A stretch of 57,869 nt of DNA from Oscillospiraceae bacterium (GTDB taxonomy: Bacteria > Bacillota > Clostridia > UMGS1810). The translations under genes were made by a program, and so were the position numbers. Shown piece by piece: positions 44,608 to 53,100 of this stretch; the first letter of the stretch is position 1; each line of letters starts with the position of its first letter. The stretch lies in assembly GCA_015069095.1 (NCBI GenBank), contig SVJH01000014.1:1-57869 (forward strand). The letters are read 5' to 3'. The notes under the pieces are model-generated. The model worked only from the letters and a program-made list of their open reading frames with translations, ran no database searches and had not been told where the DNA came from.

Positions 44608-45375
44608 TTACTTAACTTCAATTACTTTCAAATCAAAAGGAAGTGCACCCGATTTAATCTGTGCTGAAAGATTTCTTGCACTGATATAATCAAAACCACC
44701 TGTTATATGGCACTGTGAACTATCAATTCTCTCTAAAACACTCGGTACAGAAACCACCTGTCCGTCAATACAAATAGAAATGTAGTTTTCGCCATTTTCA
44801 TACTGACTGATTTTTTCAGTTGCATCTGCAAATTTCTTTCTACCTTCATCGGTTAATGTTAAAGAAATATAATAACTTGCATCGTTATACTCTGACAAGT
44901 GATCAAGTTGCGGCAGAGCATCACATACATCATTTGAATCGATAATAACATTGTCGTCTTTATCTTTAAATTCAACATTTGCCTTTGTAATTAAAATATC
45001 TATTATCGATTGTGTAACAATATCTTTTGGTACAGTTACTTCTATCTGTTTATTATTAAGCGTAACTTTAGCATCGTAATATCCCATAAAATCAAGGCGT
45101 GTTCTCATAAGCGACTGCACACTTTCAAGTTCCTTGTCTGTAACACTTTCTTGTGTGTCCGCTTCAAATACAACAATGTTTACATCTTCATCTTTTTCCG
45201 CTTGTTTTTCAGCATTTTTTTCTTTCTTTTCGGACGATTTTTCAACTTGTTTTTCTTCTTTTTCATAAGTTTCATAGTCGTCATCATTATTACATGCAGA
45301 AAAGCAAAAACAAATACAAATGCTTAAAATAAGTGTAAAAATTTTAACAAGATAATTAGTTTTTTTAATATTCAT
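44608..45375 (-). CDS. Lipoprotein homologous to the SecD periplasmic (P1) domain
   Basis: This 255-residue protein has a lipoprotein signal peptide (lipobox FSAC, Cys at residue 28), an acidic/basic linker (EKKEKNAEKQAEKDEDV), and a domain plainly homologous to SecD's extracellular P1 domain: FEADTQESV, TRLDFMGYYDA, NVEFKDKDDNVI, TDEGRKKFADATEKI, ENYISICIDGQ and LSAQIKSGALPFDLKVIEV. It stops just where SecD would enter its second transmembrane helix. The ATG at 45375 has AAGGAG 6 nt upstream. It lies 17 bp after an AEC transporter gene. The function is unknown; a role at the Sec exit site is an inference. Confidence 0.85.
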   Translation of the reverse strand: MNIKKTNYLVKIFTLILSICICFCFSACNNDDDYETYEKEEKQVEKSSEKKEKNAEKQAEKDEDVNIVVFEADTQESVTDKELESVQSLMRTRLDFMGYYDAKVTLNNKQIEVTVPKDIVTQSIIDILITKANVEFKDKDDNVIIDSNDVCDALPQLDHLSEYNDASYYISLTLTDEGRKKFADATEKISQYENGENYISICIDGQVVSVPSVLERIDSSQCHITGGFDYISARNLSAQIKSGALPFDLKVIEVK

Positions 45376-45392
45376 TTTCTTCTCCTTATACA

Positions 45393-46331
45393 TCATATAA
45401 ATGCAAATTGCTTAAGTACAAATACAAATAAAAATACAGTTACGATAGAACATATTGAGCCAAAAACTATGTAGTGTGATGCAAGTGTTTCATCGCCTCC
45501 CATTTGTTGCGACATAACATAGGAAGATACTGCAACAGGCGATGCATAAAGTGCAACAAGCGATGCAAGTTCAACGTTCCTAAAACCTAATAAAATCGCG
45601 CATGTAAGAAATATCAAAGGACTTATTATAAGTTTGCCGGATACACCTATTATAATTTGTTTTATGTACCCTTTTATTGATGAAAAAGTAAATGTTCCGC
45701 CAAGAAGTGTTAAAGAAAGCGGTGTTGCTACTTTTGAAATATCTGTCATTGTTTTTTCAATTAAAGATGGCAGACGCCACCCAAACGCAAGAAAAACAAG
45801 TGCAATTGCCGATGATATAATAAGCGGATTTTTTATAATCCCTTTAAGTATCTTTTTAAAACTTACCTGATTACCTGAATAAATTTCAAGTATTACAACT
45901 GCAAGCGCATTAAATACAGGTGTAACAAAAGCAATTAAAACTGCCGTAACTCCAACATTTTCTGCTCCGTAAAGCGATATAACAACAGGAAGTCCGAATA
46001 TAACAAAGTTACTTCTGAAAATCCCCTGAATCATAACGCTTATTTTTTTGTGGTCTTTTTCGATTTTCGGAATAACAATCATCAAAACTGCAAACATAAT
46101 AACAATACTTGATATTGCAAAAACTATAAGTTTTGTATTTACCGCAGTTGATACATCTGCATTGTAAACATTTAAGAAAAGCAGTATCGGCAAAAACATT
46201 TTAAAAATTGCGCCGTTCATTTTTCTTATAGAGGGTGCATCTATTACTTTTGCACATTTAAGTATATATCCAAGTGCCAAATAAACCATTATAGGGAAAA
46301 TAACACTGAAGGACAAATAAAGATTTATCAT
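45393..46331 (-). CDS. AEC (auxin efflux carrier)-family transporter
   Basis: This 312-residue membrane protein has the expected two sets of about five helices (LSFSVIFPIMVYLALGYIL ... VYNADVS; NFVIFGLPVVISLYGAENVG). Members move organic acids, malonate or amino acids; substrate here is unknown. The ATG at 46331 is chosen as the start of the conserved transmembrane region with GAGAGG about 10 nt upstream; the frame extends 69 nt further. It is followed closely by the SecD-P1 lipoprotein. Confidence 0.87.
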   Translation of the reverse strand: MINLYLSFSVIFPIMVYLALGYILKCAKVIDAPSIRKMNGAIFKMFLPILLFLNVYNADVSTAVNTKLIVFAISSIVIMFAVLMIVIPKIEKDHKKISVMIQGIFRSNFVIFGLPVVISLYGAENVGVTAVLIAFVTPVFNALAVVILEIYSGNQVSFKKILKGIIKNPLIISSAIALVFLAFGWRLPSLIEKTMTDISKVATPLSLTLLGGTFTFSSIKGYIKQIIIGVSGKLIISPLIFLTCAILLGFRNVELASLVALYASPVAVSSYVMSQQMGGDETLASHYIVFGSICSIVTVFLFVFVLKQFAFI

Positions 46332-46388
46332 AAATTCATATCCTCTCAAAAAATATAAGGATATAATACCACATTTTTCAAAAAAAGT

Positions 46389-46413
46389 AAAGCGATGCAT
46401 AATGCATCGCTTT
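46389..46413 (-). terminator. Terminator of sigE
   Basis: AAAGCGATGCAT pairs with ATGCATCGCTTT around one or two bases. On the minus strand it is followed by ACTTTTTTTG. The stem begins at the sigE stop codon. Confidence 0.8.
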
Positions 46414-47104
46414 AAATCATTTTTGATATTTCTTTTTTCAGCCTCCCTATTATTCGTTTTTCAAGTCTTGAAATGTAAGATTGCGATATTCCAAGCATAG
46501 ATGCAACCTCTTTTTGCGTTTTGGCACTTTTTCCACTTACACCAAATCTTAACTCCATTATTGTTTTTTCTCTTCCTGAAAGTTTATTTAGTGCAAGTTT
46601 CAAAAGTTCTTTATCCACCTCACTTTCTATGCTTTGATATATAAGATCGCCCTCTGTGCCGAGTATATCGCCAAGAAGGAGTTCGTTGCCGTCCCAGTCA
46701 ACATTAAGCGGTTCGTCTATTGAAACTTCTATTCTGTGATTACTGTTTTTTCTAAGATACATAAGTATTTCATTTTCAATGCATCTTGAAGCATAAGTTG
46801 CAAGTTTTATATTTTTTTCAGGATTAAATGTATTTATCGCTTTTATAAGACCTATTGTGCCAATTGATATTAAATCTTCCACTCCTACGGGAGTATTTTC
46901 AAATTTTTTTGCTATGTAAACTACAAGTCTGAGATTTCTTTCTATTAAAATAGGTTTTACATTTTTATCGTCCGTTTTAAGTTTTGAAATAAGTTCCTCT
47001 TCCTCTTTTTTTGAAAGAGGTGGCGGAAGTGATATACTTCCGCCGATATAGTGAACTTCATCATTTAACAATTTTTCAAGTATAAGTTTTATGTACGATA
47101 ACAT
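46412..47104 (-). CDS. sigE: RNA polymerase sigma factor SigE (mother-cell sporulation sigma)
   Basis: SigE directs early mother-cell gene expression in sporulation after its pro-sequence is removed. The 230-residue protein has the pro-sequence cleavage region [15 protein letters not shown], the core-binding [17 protein letters not shown], region 2.4 [15 protein letters not shown] and region 4 [22 protein letters not shown]. It follows spoIIGA by 12 bp, as in other spore-formers. No sigG follows. Confidence 0.95.
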   Translation of the reverse strand: MLSYIKLILEKLLNDEVHYIGGSISLPPPLSKKEEEELISKLKTDDKNVKPILIERNLRLVVYIAKKFENTPVGVEDLISIGTIGLIKAINTFNPEKNIKLATYASRCIENEILMYLRKNSNHRIEVSIDEPLNVDWDGNELLLGDILGTEGDLIYQSIESEVDKELLKLALNKLSGREKTIMELRFGVSGKSAKTQKEVASMLGISQSYISRLEKRIIGRLKKEISKMI

Positions 47105-47116
47105 TTTTGCCTCCTA

Positions 47117-47935
47117 TTATTCTCCAACAAGTCCCGTGTAGTTATGTTTTATTGAAAGTTTTTTATTATACACGCCAATTATCACATCAGTTTTTTCTGC
47201 ATTCTCAACAATTACTTTATCAGGTTTAAATCCTATTATTACTCCGCTTTCGCATCCAAGCGACGAAAATGGAATATAGCGCAAATTAAGGTTTGGAACG
47301 CCTTTTTTGTCTTTCATAAAATCGTATGTTTCTTTATCCAAAATTGTTTTTATTGCATCAAGTTCGCAAATTATCACGCTTTGATTTGTGCATGGGTCTT
47401 TTAAAAGATTTCCCGTATCTTTTAGCGATATTATATTTACGCTTTTTCCGTTTAATTCTATTTTTACATTTACATACTTCATCTTTTTATTGGCATCACT
47501 TACCTTTAAAAAAAGATTTACAAAAAAGTAAGAAACTAATGTTGAACCTAAAATAAGATAAATAGGTACATCAAAATAAAAAACGCCGTTTAAAAAGAAC
47601 ATACCTACATTTTTTAAAGAAAAAACAAACGCAATTGTAATTCCGCCTACTAAAAAAGTAACAAATGTAAATGTAAGTGTCCGTTTTATGCAAACGATAA
47701 AATTTTTATTTTTAAAAGCAATACCGACAATGATAATCGAAAAAACCGCCTTTAGCAAAAAAGAAAACAAAAAGCTTTCAAAAAGTGAAATTACCGAGTA
47801 AATACCTGCAACAAGCGACGATAAAATACAACGCGAAGTTTTTAGTTTTTCTTTTGATAAAACTGAAGTTATGTAAAGTAAGAATATGTTTATAACAAAA
47901 TTCACAAAAAATAAAACGTCTATGTATATGACTAT
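47117..47935 (-). CDS. spoIIGA: Sigma-E processing peptidase SpoIIGA, non-canonical start
   Basis: SpoIIGA is a membrane aspartic protease that activates pro-SigE. It has about five N-terminal helices and a C-terminal pepsin-like domain with ISLKDTGNLLKDP (catalytic D-T-G). The first canonical start, GTG at 47905, would delete the conserved N-terminus. Upstream codons encode V-I-Y-I-D-V-L-F-F-V-N-F, matching the family pattern (M)-K-I-Y-L-D-V-x-x-x-x-N-F, and the codon aligned with the initiating Met is ATA at 47935. AAAGGA lies 10 nt before it. No ATG/GTG/TTG is in frame there, so an AUA start, a point mutation or a sequence error is implied. Confidence 0.88.
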   Translation of the reverse strand: MVIYIDVLFFVNFVINIFLLYITSVLSKEKLKTSRCILSSLVAGIYSVISLFESFLFSFLLKAVFSIIIVGIAFKNKNFIVCIKRTLTFTFVTFLVGGITIAFVFSLKNVGMFFLNGVFYFDVPIYLILGSTLVSYFFVNLFLKVSDANKKMKYVNVKIELNGKSVNIISLKDTGNLLKDPCTNQSVIICELDAIKTILDKETYDFMKDKKGVPNLNLRYIPFSSLGCESGVIIGFKPDKVIVENAEKTDVIIGVYNKKLSIKHNYTGLVGE

Positions 47936-48013
47936 GTCTTTCGCATCCTTTTTGTTATATTATACATTCTGTTACTTGAAAAATTTGCAGAAAAAAGAAT
48001 GAGAAAAACAAAA

Positions 48014-48047
48014 AAATAACCCGAGCATTAAATGCCCAGGTTATTTT
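48014..48047 (-). terminator. Terminator of the ABC/DUF4340 operon
   Basis: AAATAACC pairs with GGTTATTT with a partly paired inner GCAT/ATGC, followed on the minus strand by T residues. It lies just after the DUF4340 gene stop. Confidence 0.72.
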
Positions 48048-49345
48048 TATTTTAGTGAATTTATTATTGTATCAATTGTTTGTTTTGAAACGTACCCTAT
48101 GCTTTTTTGATTTTCATACACTGCAAGTTGTCTGTCTGAAACAAGTGCATATTCGTATGTTTTTTTGCTTGAATCGTTAAATTCAAAACTTATTTTACAA
48201 TAAGGTTTATTTTCGTATGCTATATTTTTAAATTCTGTTACTGATGAAGAAATTACGCTTGTGTATAACTCTTTATATTTATCTTCGCTAATTGAATTAC
48301 CATTTAGTGAAAATGAAACTTTACCGCCGCTTTCTGTCCTTGAAATGCTAAGGTTTTTATCTGATGTTACAAGCGTTATCTTTTTAACATTTTTAATGTT
48401 TGGAAGCGGATCTATTACAAACGTATCGACAAAATCAGTCGGAACTACATTAAATAATTCAAGTACAACACTGTCTGCTTTGAAAATTTCTTTTGAATCA
48501 GAAAGTTTTACATAAACGTATCCTTCTTCTTCGTTACCGAAATAAAACGTCTGGTCTATTCCTTTTCCGTCTTTTAAACGGATGCTTTTTTGAGGAGTTT
48601 TCAGACCATATTTTTCTAAATCTTCATCTGTTATAAACTCATCCGCTTTAATGTAACCGATGTATGAAAACACTTTTTCGCCAAGTACAGTTTCATTTAC
48701 CTGTCTGTTTGGAGGTGTTACATACCATCTGTTATCTCTTTTATCAAAAGAAACTTGCTTTTCGCCATCTTTTATTTCCGCTTTCAGAAGTGATGTATCT
48801 GAAACTGTTAAAACGTTAAAATCTTTAAGCTCATCAAATGTTTTAACAAACATATCGCCTTTTGTAGAGTATATTGCATATACTGTATTTTGACCTTCAA
48901 TATGCATAAAATATGCATTTCCGCTTGTTTGTTCGCCTATTTTTATAACTTTTGTTTCATCTTCAAAAACCGCGGTTACAACAGATTTCGGATTAGAAAA
49001 ACTGTACTTATCAAGATCGGTTGCATTTTCTTCAATTACTTCTCTTGCAGTCATAACCGAAATATCAGATGCCATTTGCGAAATAAGAAGCGTATCAAGT
49101 TTTGTGTCAGACTTATTTACAAATACACCATTTTCAAACGAAAGTGTATATTCTTCATTTGGAAGTTTAATATTTATCTCTTTAAGAGTATTTACATCTT
49201 TTTCATATACTTCTACAGTTGGCATTTTAGGAATTTCGTTCTTTTTTTCTACTTTATCAGGATTATACATAATAACGAAATATCCACCAATTGCAATTAC
49301 AAGTATAACCGAGATTAAAATAATTAACCCTTTTTTTGAAATCAT
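48047..49345 (-). CDS. DUF4340-like membrane-anchored protein
   Basis: This 432-residue protein has one N-terminal transmembrane helix (LIILISVILVIAIGGYFVI) and a repeated extracellular domain typical of DUF4340 proteins (LPNEEYTLSFENGVFVNKSD; KYGLKTPQKSIRLKDGKGIDQTFYFG). The ATG at 49345 overlaps the upstream gene stop by 4 bp and has AGGAGG 8 nt upstream. These proteins regularly accompany GldA/F/G-like ABC modules; their role is unknown. Confidence 0.82.
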   Translation of the reverse strand: MISKKGLIILISVILVIAIGGYFVIMYNPDKVEKKNEIPKMPTVEVYEKDVNTLKEINIKLPNEEYTLSFENGVFVNKSDTKLDTLLISQMASDISVMTAREVIEENATDLDKYSFSNPKSVVTAVFEDETKVIKIGEQTSGNAYFMHIEGQNTVYAIYSTKGDMFVKTFDELKDFNVLTVSDTSLLKAEIKDGEKQVSFDKRDNRWYVTPPNRQVNETVLGEKVFSYIGYIKADEFITDEDLEKYGLKTPQKSIRLKDGKGIDQTFYFGNEEEGYVYVKLSDSKEIFKADSVVLELFNVVPTDFVDTFVIDPLPNIKNVKKITLVTSDKNLSISRTESGGKVSFSLNGNSISEDKYKELYTSVISSSVTEFKNIAYENKPYCKISFEFNDSSKKTYEYALVSDRQLAVYENQKSIGYVSKQTIDTIINSLK

Positions 49346-50799
49346 TTGTTTTTCCTCCTGATAAATACAAACAATCCAATTAAAAGTATTATCGCAGGAA
49401 TTACAATAACTACTATCCAAGTATAAGTTTTTGCTTCTGCAACATCTATTGACATAATAGAAGGTGTTACATCTTTTGGTACAATTGCAAGTTCAGATGA
49501 TGAAGGTGTAAGGTATTTAGCCGCATTAACCATAAAATCATAGTTTGAATATGTTGTCTGTCCAAGAATAAGTGGATTTAAAAATTCCGAACCGCTTAAA
49601 AACAAAATGTTTGTTTGAGTTGCATCCGCATTTGTTTTTGTAACAAGTGATGCAAGCGGTGTTTTGCCGATATCAACAAATGAATTTACGTCTTCTATAC
49701 TTCCGCCGCTGTAAATTGCTGTATTAGATGAAGTTAAAAGAAGCGGTTTTGATGTAACATTCTTTTTAGATTCAATATCAATACCTCTTGCAGTTTGTAC
49801 AATTATTTTTCCTTCTTTTTTAACTATTGAATATGTTATATCTGTTTCTTCAATATCAGGCATCATATAATATGAACCTTCAAACAAGTGCTGATTATTT
49901 TCATCACTGTCTATAATAATACCGTCATAAAAACTTACACCATATTCTTTGTAGTAATTTTCAAGGTTTTCATTTTTTCCGTACATATCAAAATCTGATG
50001 CCACTACAATGGCTTTTCCGCCTTTTGACAAATATGCATCAAGACGAGAAATTTCACTGCTGCTATAGTCTGTCTGAGGCGATAAAATCATTACTACACT
50101 TGCATCTTTTGGAACATCATCTTTACTTAAATCTAATGATTTTACTTCAAACGGTTGTCCTTCTAAAATGTAATCAATAAATCCCGCACTTCCCACTTTA
50201 TCTTCAACATTAAATTGCATAGCATATTCGCCATGGCCTTCTACTACATAAATCACAGGTTTTACACCGCCTGATGCTATTTCGAGTGCAGTAGTAAACA
50301 TCTGTTCGCCGCCAAACAAAGCAATTTGCGACGTTGGGTCTTCAAAATCAGGAAGTTCTTCAAAAATATTTGTTGTATCTACAATTTCATATCCCTTATC
50401 CGATTCAAAAATAACTGAATACTCAGGTGCATTGTTGCCGTTTTTATCTTTATATTTCTGAAATACAGTAGGGTCTTTCTGGATATCTACAACTTCGTAA
50501 GAAATTTTGTCCGATGCTGTATCGTATCTTTTTAAAAGAAGATCGATGGAATCAAAAATACCGTAATCATCGTAACTTCCCTTTGGAATAAGCGATTTTA
50601 TACGAATTTCGGTATCAAGATTTTTAATTGTTTGTTTTGTAAGATCTGAAAATTCAAGTATTTTTTCTTTTGTAAGGTCAATGTTTAAATTAACTTTTGA
50701 GTCTAAAACTCCAAAAATGAAGTTCACACCAATAGTAGCCACTATTATAAGAAGGACCATTACTATTGATAATATTTGTTTGTTTAATCTGAAATTCAT
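49342..50799 (-). CDS. GldG-like ABC transporter auxiliary protein
   Basis: This 485-residue protein has an N-terminal transmembrane helix, then a large extracellular domain of the ABC_transp_aux/GldG type (IDLTKEKILEFSDLTKQTIKNL; KGKAIVVASDFDMYGKN) and a C-terminal helix (IVVIVIPAIILLIGLFVFI). In Bacteroidetes the homologue is needed for gliding; in Clostridia the module's cargo is unknown. AAGGAGG precedes the ATG. Confidence 0.85.
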   Translation of the reverse strand: MNFRLNKQILSIVMVLLIIVATIGVNFIFGVLDSKVNLNIDLTKEKILEFSDLTKQTIKNLDTEIRIKSLIPKGSYDDYGIFDSIDLLLKRYDTASDKISYEVVDIQKDPTVFQKYKDKNGNNAPEYSVIFESDKGYEIVDTTNIFEELPDFEDPTSQIALFGGEQMFTTALEIASGGVKPVIYVVEGHGEYAMQFNVEDKVGSAGFIDYILEGQPFEVKSLDLSKDDVPKDASVVMILSPQTDYSSSEISRLDAYLSKGGKAIVVASDFDMYGKNENLENYYKEYGVSFYDGIIIDSDENNQHLFEGSYYMMPDIEETDITYSIVKKEGKIIVQTARGIDIESKKNVTSKPLLLTSSNTAIYSGGSIEDVNSFVDIGKTPLASLVTKTNADATQTNILFLSGSEFLNPLILGQTTYSNYDFMVNAAKYLTPSSSELAIVPKDVTPSIMSIDVAEAKTYTWIVVIVIPAIILLIGLFVFIRRKNK

Positions 50800-50817
50800 A
50801 ATGTTTTCCTCCTTATA

Positions 50818-51525
50818 CTATTTTGTCCAGCGTCTTTTTTCAATCTGGTTTACTGTTAAAAATCCAAACAGTACAACTATTGAAAGGTAATATACAACAG
50901 ATTCAATGTTAATAATTCCTTTTGAAAAATCGTTGAATCTTGTAGCAATTGAAATATATTTAAGTACTACTTCAAAAGCAGGGTCCTTAATGTATGCCGA
51001 TACAGAATAAACAATGTAAAGTGCAAAAAGTATAACAAATGTTATTGTTGCAGAAATTACTTGATTTTCTGTAAGCGACGAAATAAATACACCGATTGAT
51101 ATAAACGAAATTCCCATTAGGAAAAATCCTATATACATACCAAATATTTCACCCCATGCAGGTTCGGTATATTTTGAAATTATAAAAGGGAATATAAGTG
51201 ATACTACAAGTGTAATAAAAAGCACTGTAAAAGCCGAAAGTATTTTTCCAACTACTATTGAAACAACGCTTATGGGCGATGTTAAAAGAAGCTGATCGGT
51301 TTTTGTATTTTTTTCTTCAGCCATAAGTCGCATTGTAAGTATTGGAATTAAAACTACCATTATAAGTATTAAATTCACAAAAAGACGTCTTAGTTCGCCG
51401 TCAGCACGCATTAAATTTTCCTGAGAAAATATCCAACCGGCAACAAGCATAAAAAACGCAACAAATACATAGCCTAAAGGAGTGTAAAAATATGATTTTA
51501 ATTCTCTTTTGTAAATTGCAAGCAT
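50818..51525 (-). CDS. ABC-2 permease (GldF-like)
   Basis: This 235-residue membrane protein has six hydrophobic segments and the ABC-2 pattern AIYKRELKSYFYTPLGYVFVA at the N-terminus, with LRLMAEEKNTKTDQLLLTSPIS. Its ATG overlaps the ATPase stop by one base (TAATG). It forms the membrane channel with the 51525-52493 ATPase. Confidence 0.88.
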   Translation of the reverse strand: MLAIYKRELKSYFYTPLGYVFVAFFMLVAGWIFSQENLMRADGELRRLFVNLILIMVVLIPILTMRLMAEEKNTKTDQLLLTSPISVVSIVVGKILSAFTVLFITLVVSLIFPFIISKYTEPAWGEIFGMYIGFFLMGISFISIGVFISSLTENQVISATITFVILFALYIVYSVSAYIKDPAFEVVLKYISIATRFNDFSKGIINIESVVYYLSIVVLFGFLTVNQIEKRRWTK

Positions 51526-52493
51526 TATTTATTTCCTCCTTTTTGATTGATTACAGGTTTTGCGCCTTCTTTTGTAAGTTCTATGAACACTTCTTCAAGT
51601 GTAAGAAGTGAAGATTTTTCCATGATGATTGGCATATTGTTTTTTGAAAGTGCATAAAACACTTCTTTTCTTATGTCAACATCCGTTTCAGGTATAACAG
51701 AAAAATCAAAAGAATCTTTTTCTCTTTGAGATATAAGTTCAACTTCTTTAACGCCTTCTACACCTTTTAAAACAAATTCAATTTCTTTTTTGTCGCCAAC
51801 AACTCTTATATCAAGTTTATTTTGTTTTGAAAGCGTACTTGAAAGTTCATCTTTTGTACCAACCGCCATAAGTTTACCTTCATTTATGATGATAATCTTT
51901 TCGCAGATTGTGCTGATTTCCGCAAGAATATGTGAACTTAAAATAACAGTTCTGTCTTTCCCAAGTTCTCTTATAACATTTCTTATTTCAATAATCTGGT
52001 TAGGGTCAAGACCAACTGTCGGTTCATCTAAAATAAGAATTGGAGGATTGCCTATAAGTGCCTGTGCAATACCTACCCTTTGTTTGTACCCTTTTGAAAG
52101 ATTTTTTATAACTCTATTCTTTACATTTTCAATTTTTACAAGATTTAAAACAGAATCAATGTGTTTTCTTTTGTTTTCTTTAACACCTTTAAGTTCATAA
52201 ACAAATTCAAGATACTCTAAAACCGTCATATCCATATAAAGCGGTGGATGTTCAGGAAGATACCCTATTTGTTTTTTACATTCCTTTGGATTCTTTTCAA
52301 TATCAAATCCGTTAACACTTACGCTTCCGCCATTTAGCGAAATATATCCTGTAATAACGTTCATTGTTGTAGATTTTCCGGCACCGTTAGGTCCTAAAAA
52401 TCCAACAATTTCGCCCTTTTCTACAGTAAAGGATATGTTATCTACGGCTTTTTTAGGTCCGTAACATTTTGTAAGATTTTTTATTTCAATCAT
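51525..52493 (-). CDS. ABC transporter ATP-binding protein
   Basis: This 322-residue ATPase has Walker A GPNGAGKST, the signature NLSKGYKQRVGIAQAL, Walker B LILDEPTVGLDP and the H-loop SSHILAE. The C-terminal extension suits the DrrA/GldA-type ABC-2 exporters. It is the first gene of the four-gene module; an extended -10 (TGTTATAAT, 52562-52570) lies upstream. Confidence 0.92.
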   Translation of the reverse strand: MIEIKNLTKCYGPKKAVDNISFTVEKGEIVGFLGPNGAGKSTTMNVITGYISLNGGSVSVNGFDIEKNPKECKKQIGYLPEHPPLYMDMTVLEYLEFVYELKGVKENKRKHIDSVLNLVKIENVKNRVIKNLSKGYKQRVGIAQALIGNPPILILDEPTVGLDPNQIIEIRNVIRELGKDRTVILSSHILAEISTICEKIIIINEGKLMAVGTKDELSSTLSKQNKLDIRVVGDKKEIEFVLKGVEGVKEVELISQREKDSFDFSVIPETDVDIRKEVFYALSKNNMPIIMEKSSLLTLEEVFIELTKEGAKPVINQKGGNK

Positions 52494-52561
52494 AATTACT
52501 TTTACCCTTTCATTATTTTATACAAGGCGCAAACATACACCATTATATTACAATTATATAT

Positions 52562-52570
52562 ATTATAACA
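52562..52570 (-). promoter_or_regulatory. Extended -10 of the ABC module
   Basis: Minus-strand TGTTATAAT is an extended -10 element; the -35 (TTAACA) is at a non-ideal 19-bp spacing. Confidence 0.45.
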
Positions 52571-52633
52571 TACTTTTATATAAAAGTGTTAACAAATTTT
52601 TAATTTTTTTAAAAAGGTAACGAAAATAACAAT

Positions 52634-52655
52634 ACCCGAGCGAAATTGCTCGGGT
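52634..52655 (-). terminator. Terminator of the Cys-rich gene
   Basis: ACCCGAGC pairs with GCTCGGGT around GAAATT, and a T-rich tract follows on the minus strand. Confidence 0.8.
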
Positions 52656-52665
52656 TTTGTTTTGT

Positions 52666-53055
52666 TTAACGGCAACAACCGTTATTATAATTTATCTCGT
52701 CAAAATTACATTTTTCAGGTGGGAAAAATTCTTCTACAGGGAATTTTATTTTCTCAAACAAATCGCAAGGATTGTTATCTGTTGTTGTAGCACATTCACA
52801 TTCAGGAACGCAGAAATCAATTACAGGAATTAGAAGTTTTACATCACGTTCTAAGCGTGTAATTGTGAAAATTCCAAGTGAAACAAATACTTTTCTGTCG
52901 TCATCTGAATCTACAAACTGTTCGTCAAATATTGAACAGATTGGCGCAGGAACAGAGTTTATATCGCAATCACAGCAGCAACATGAGCAGTTTTCTCTTG
53001 GCTCAATTACTTTTACACCAAGAGCAATTGGGTCAACAACTTCTGTTTGTGTCAT
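52666..53055 (-). CDS. Cys-rich conserved protein, possibly spore-associated
   Basis: I do not recognise a named family. This 129-residue protein has an N-terminal Cys cluster (NCSCCCCDCDINSVPAPICS), a core VFVSLGIFTITRLERDVKLLIPVIDFCVPECEC, and DLFEKIKFPVEEFFPP. The pattern recalls Cys-rich proteins of spore-forming Clostridia, and a spore-coat role is a low-confidence guess. It has no signal peptide. No clear SD precedes the ATG. It is divergent from a serine recombinase whose start is only 45 bp away. Confidence 0.7.
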   Translation of the reverse strand: MTQTEVVDPIALGVKVIEPRENCSCCCCDCDINSVPAPICSIFDEQFVDSDDDRKVFVSLGIFTITRLERDVKLLIPVIDFCVPECECATTTDNNPCDLFEKIKFPVEEFFPPEKCNFDEINYNNGCCR

Positions 53056-53100
53056 AAAAATCTTTAAATTAAATATATTTTTAAAAAAGGATGTGATTAT

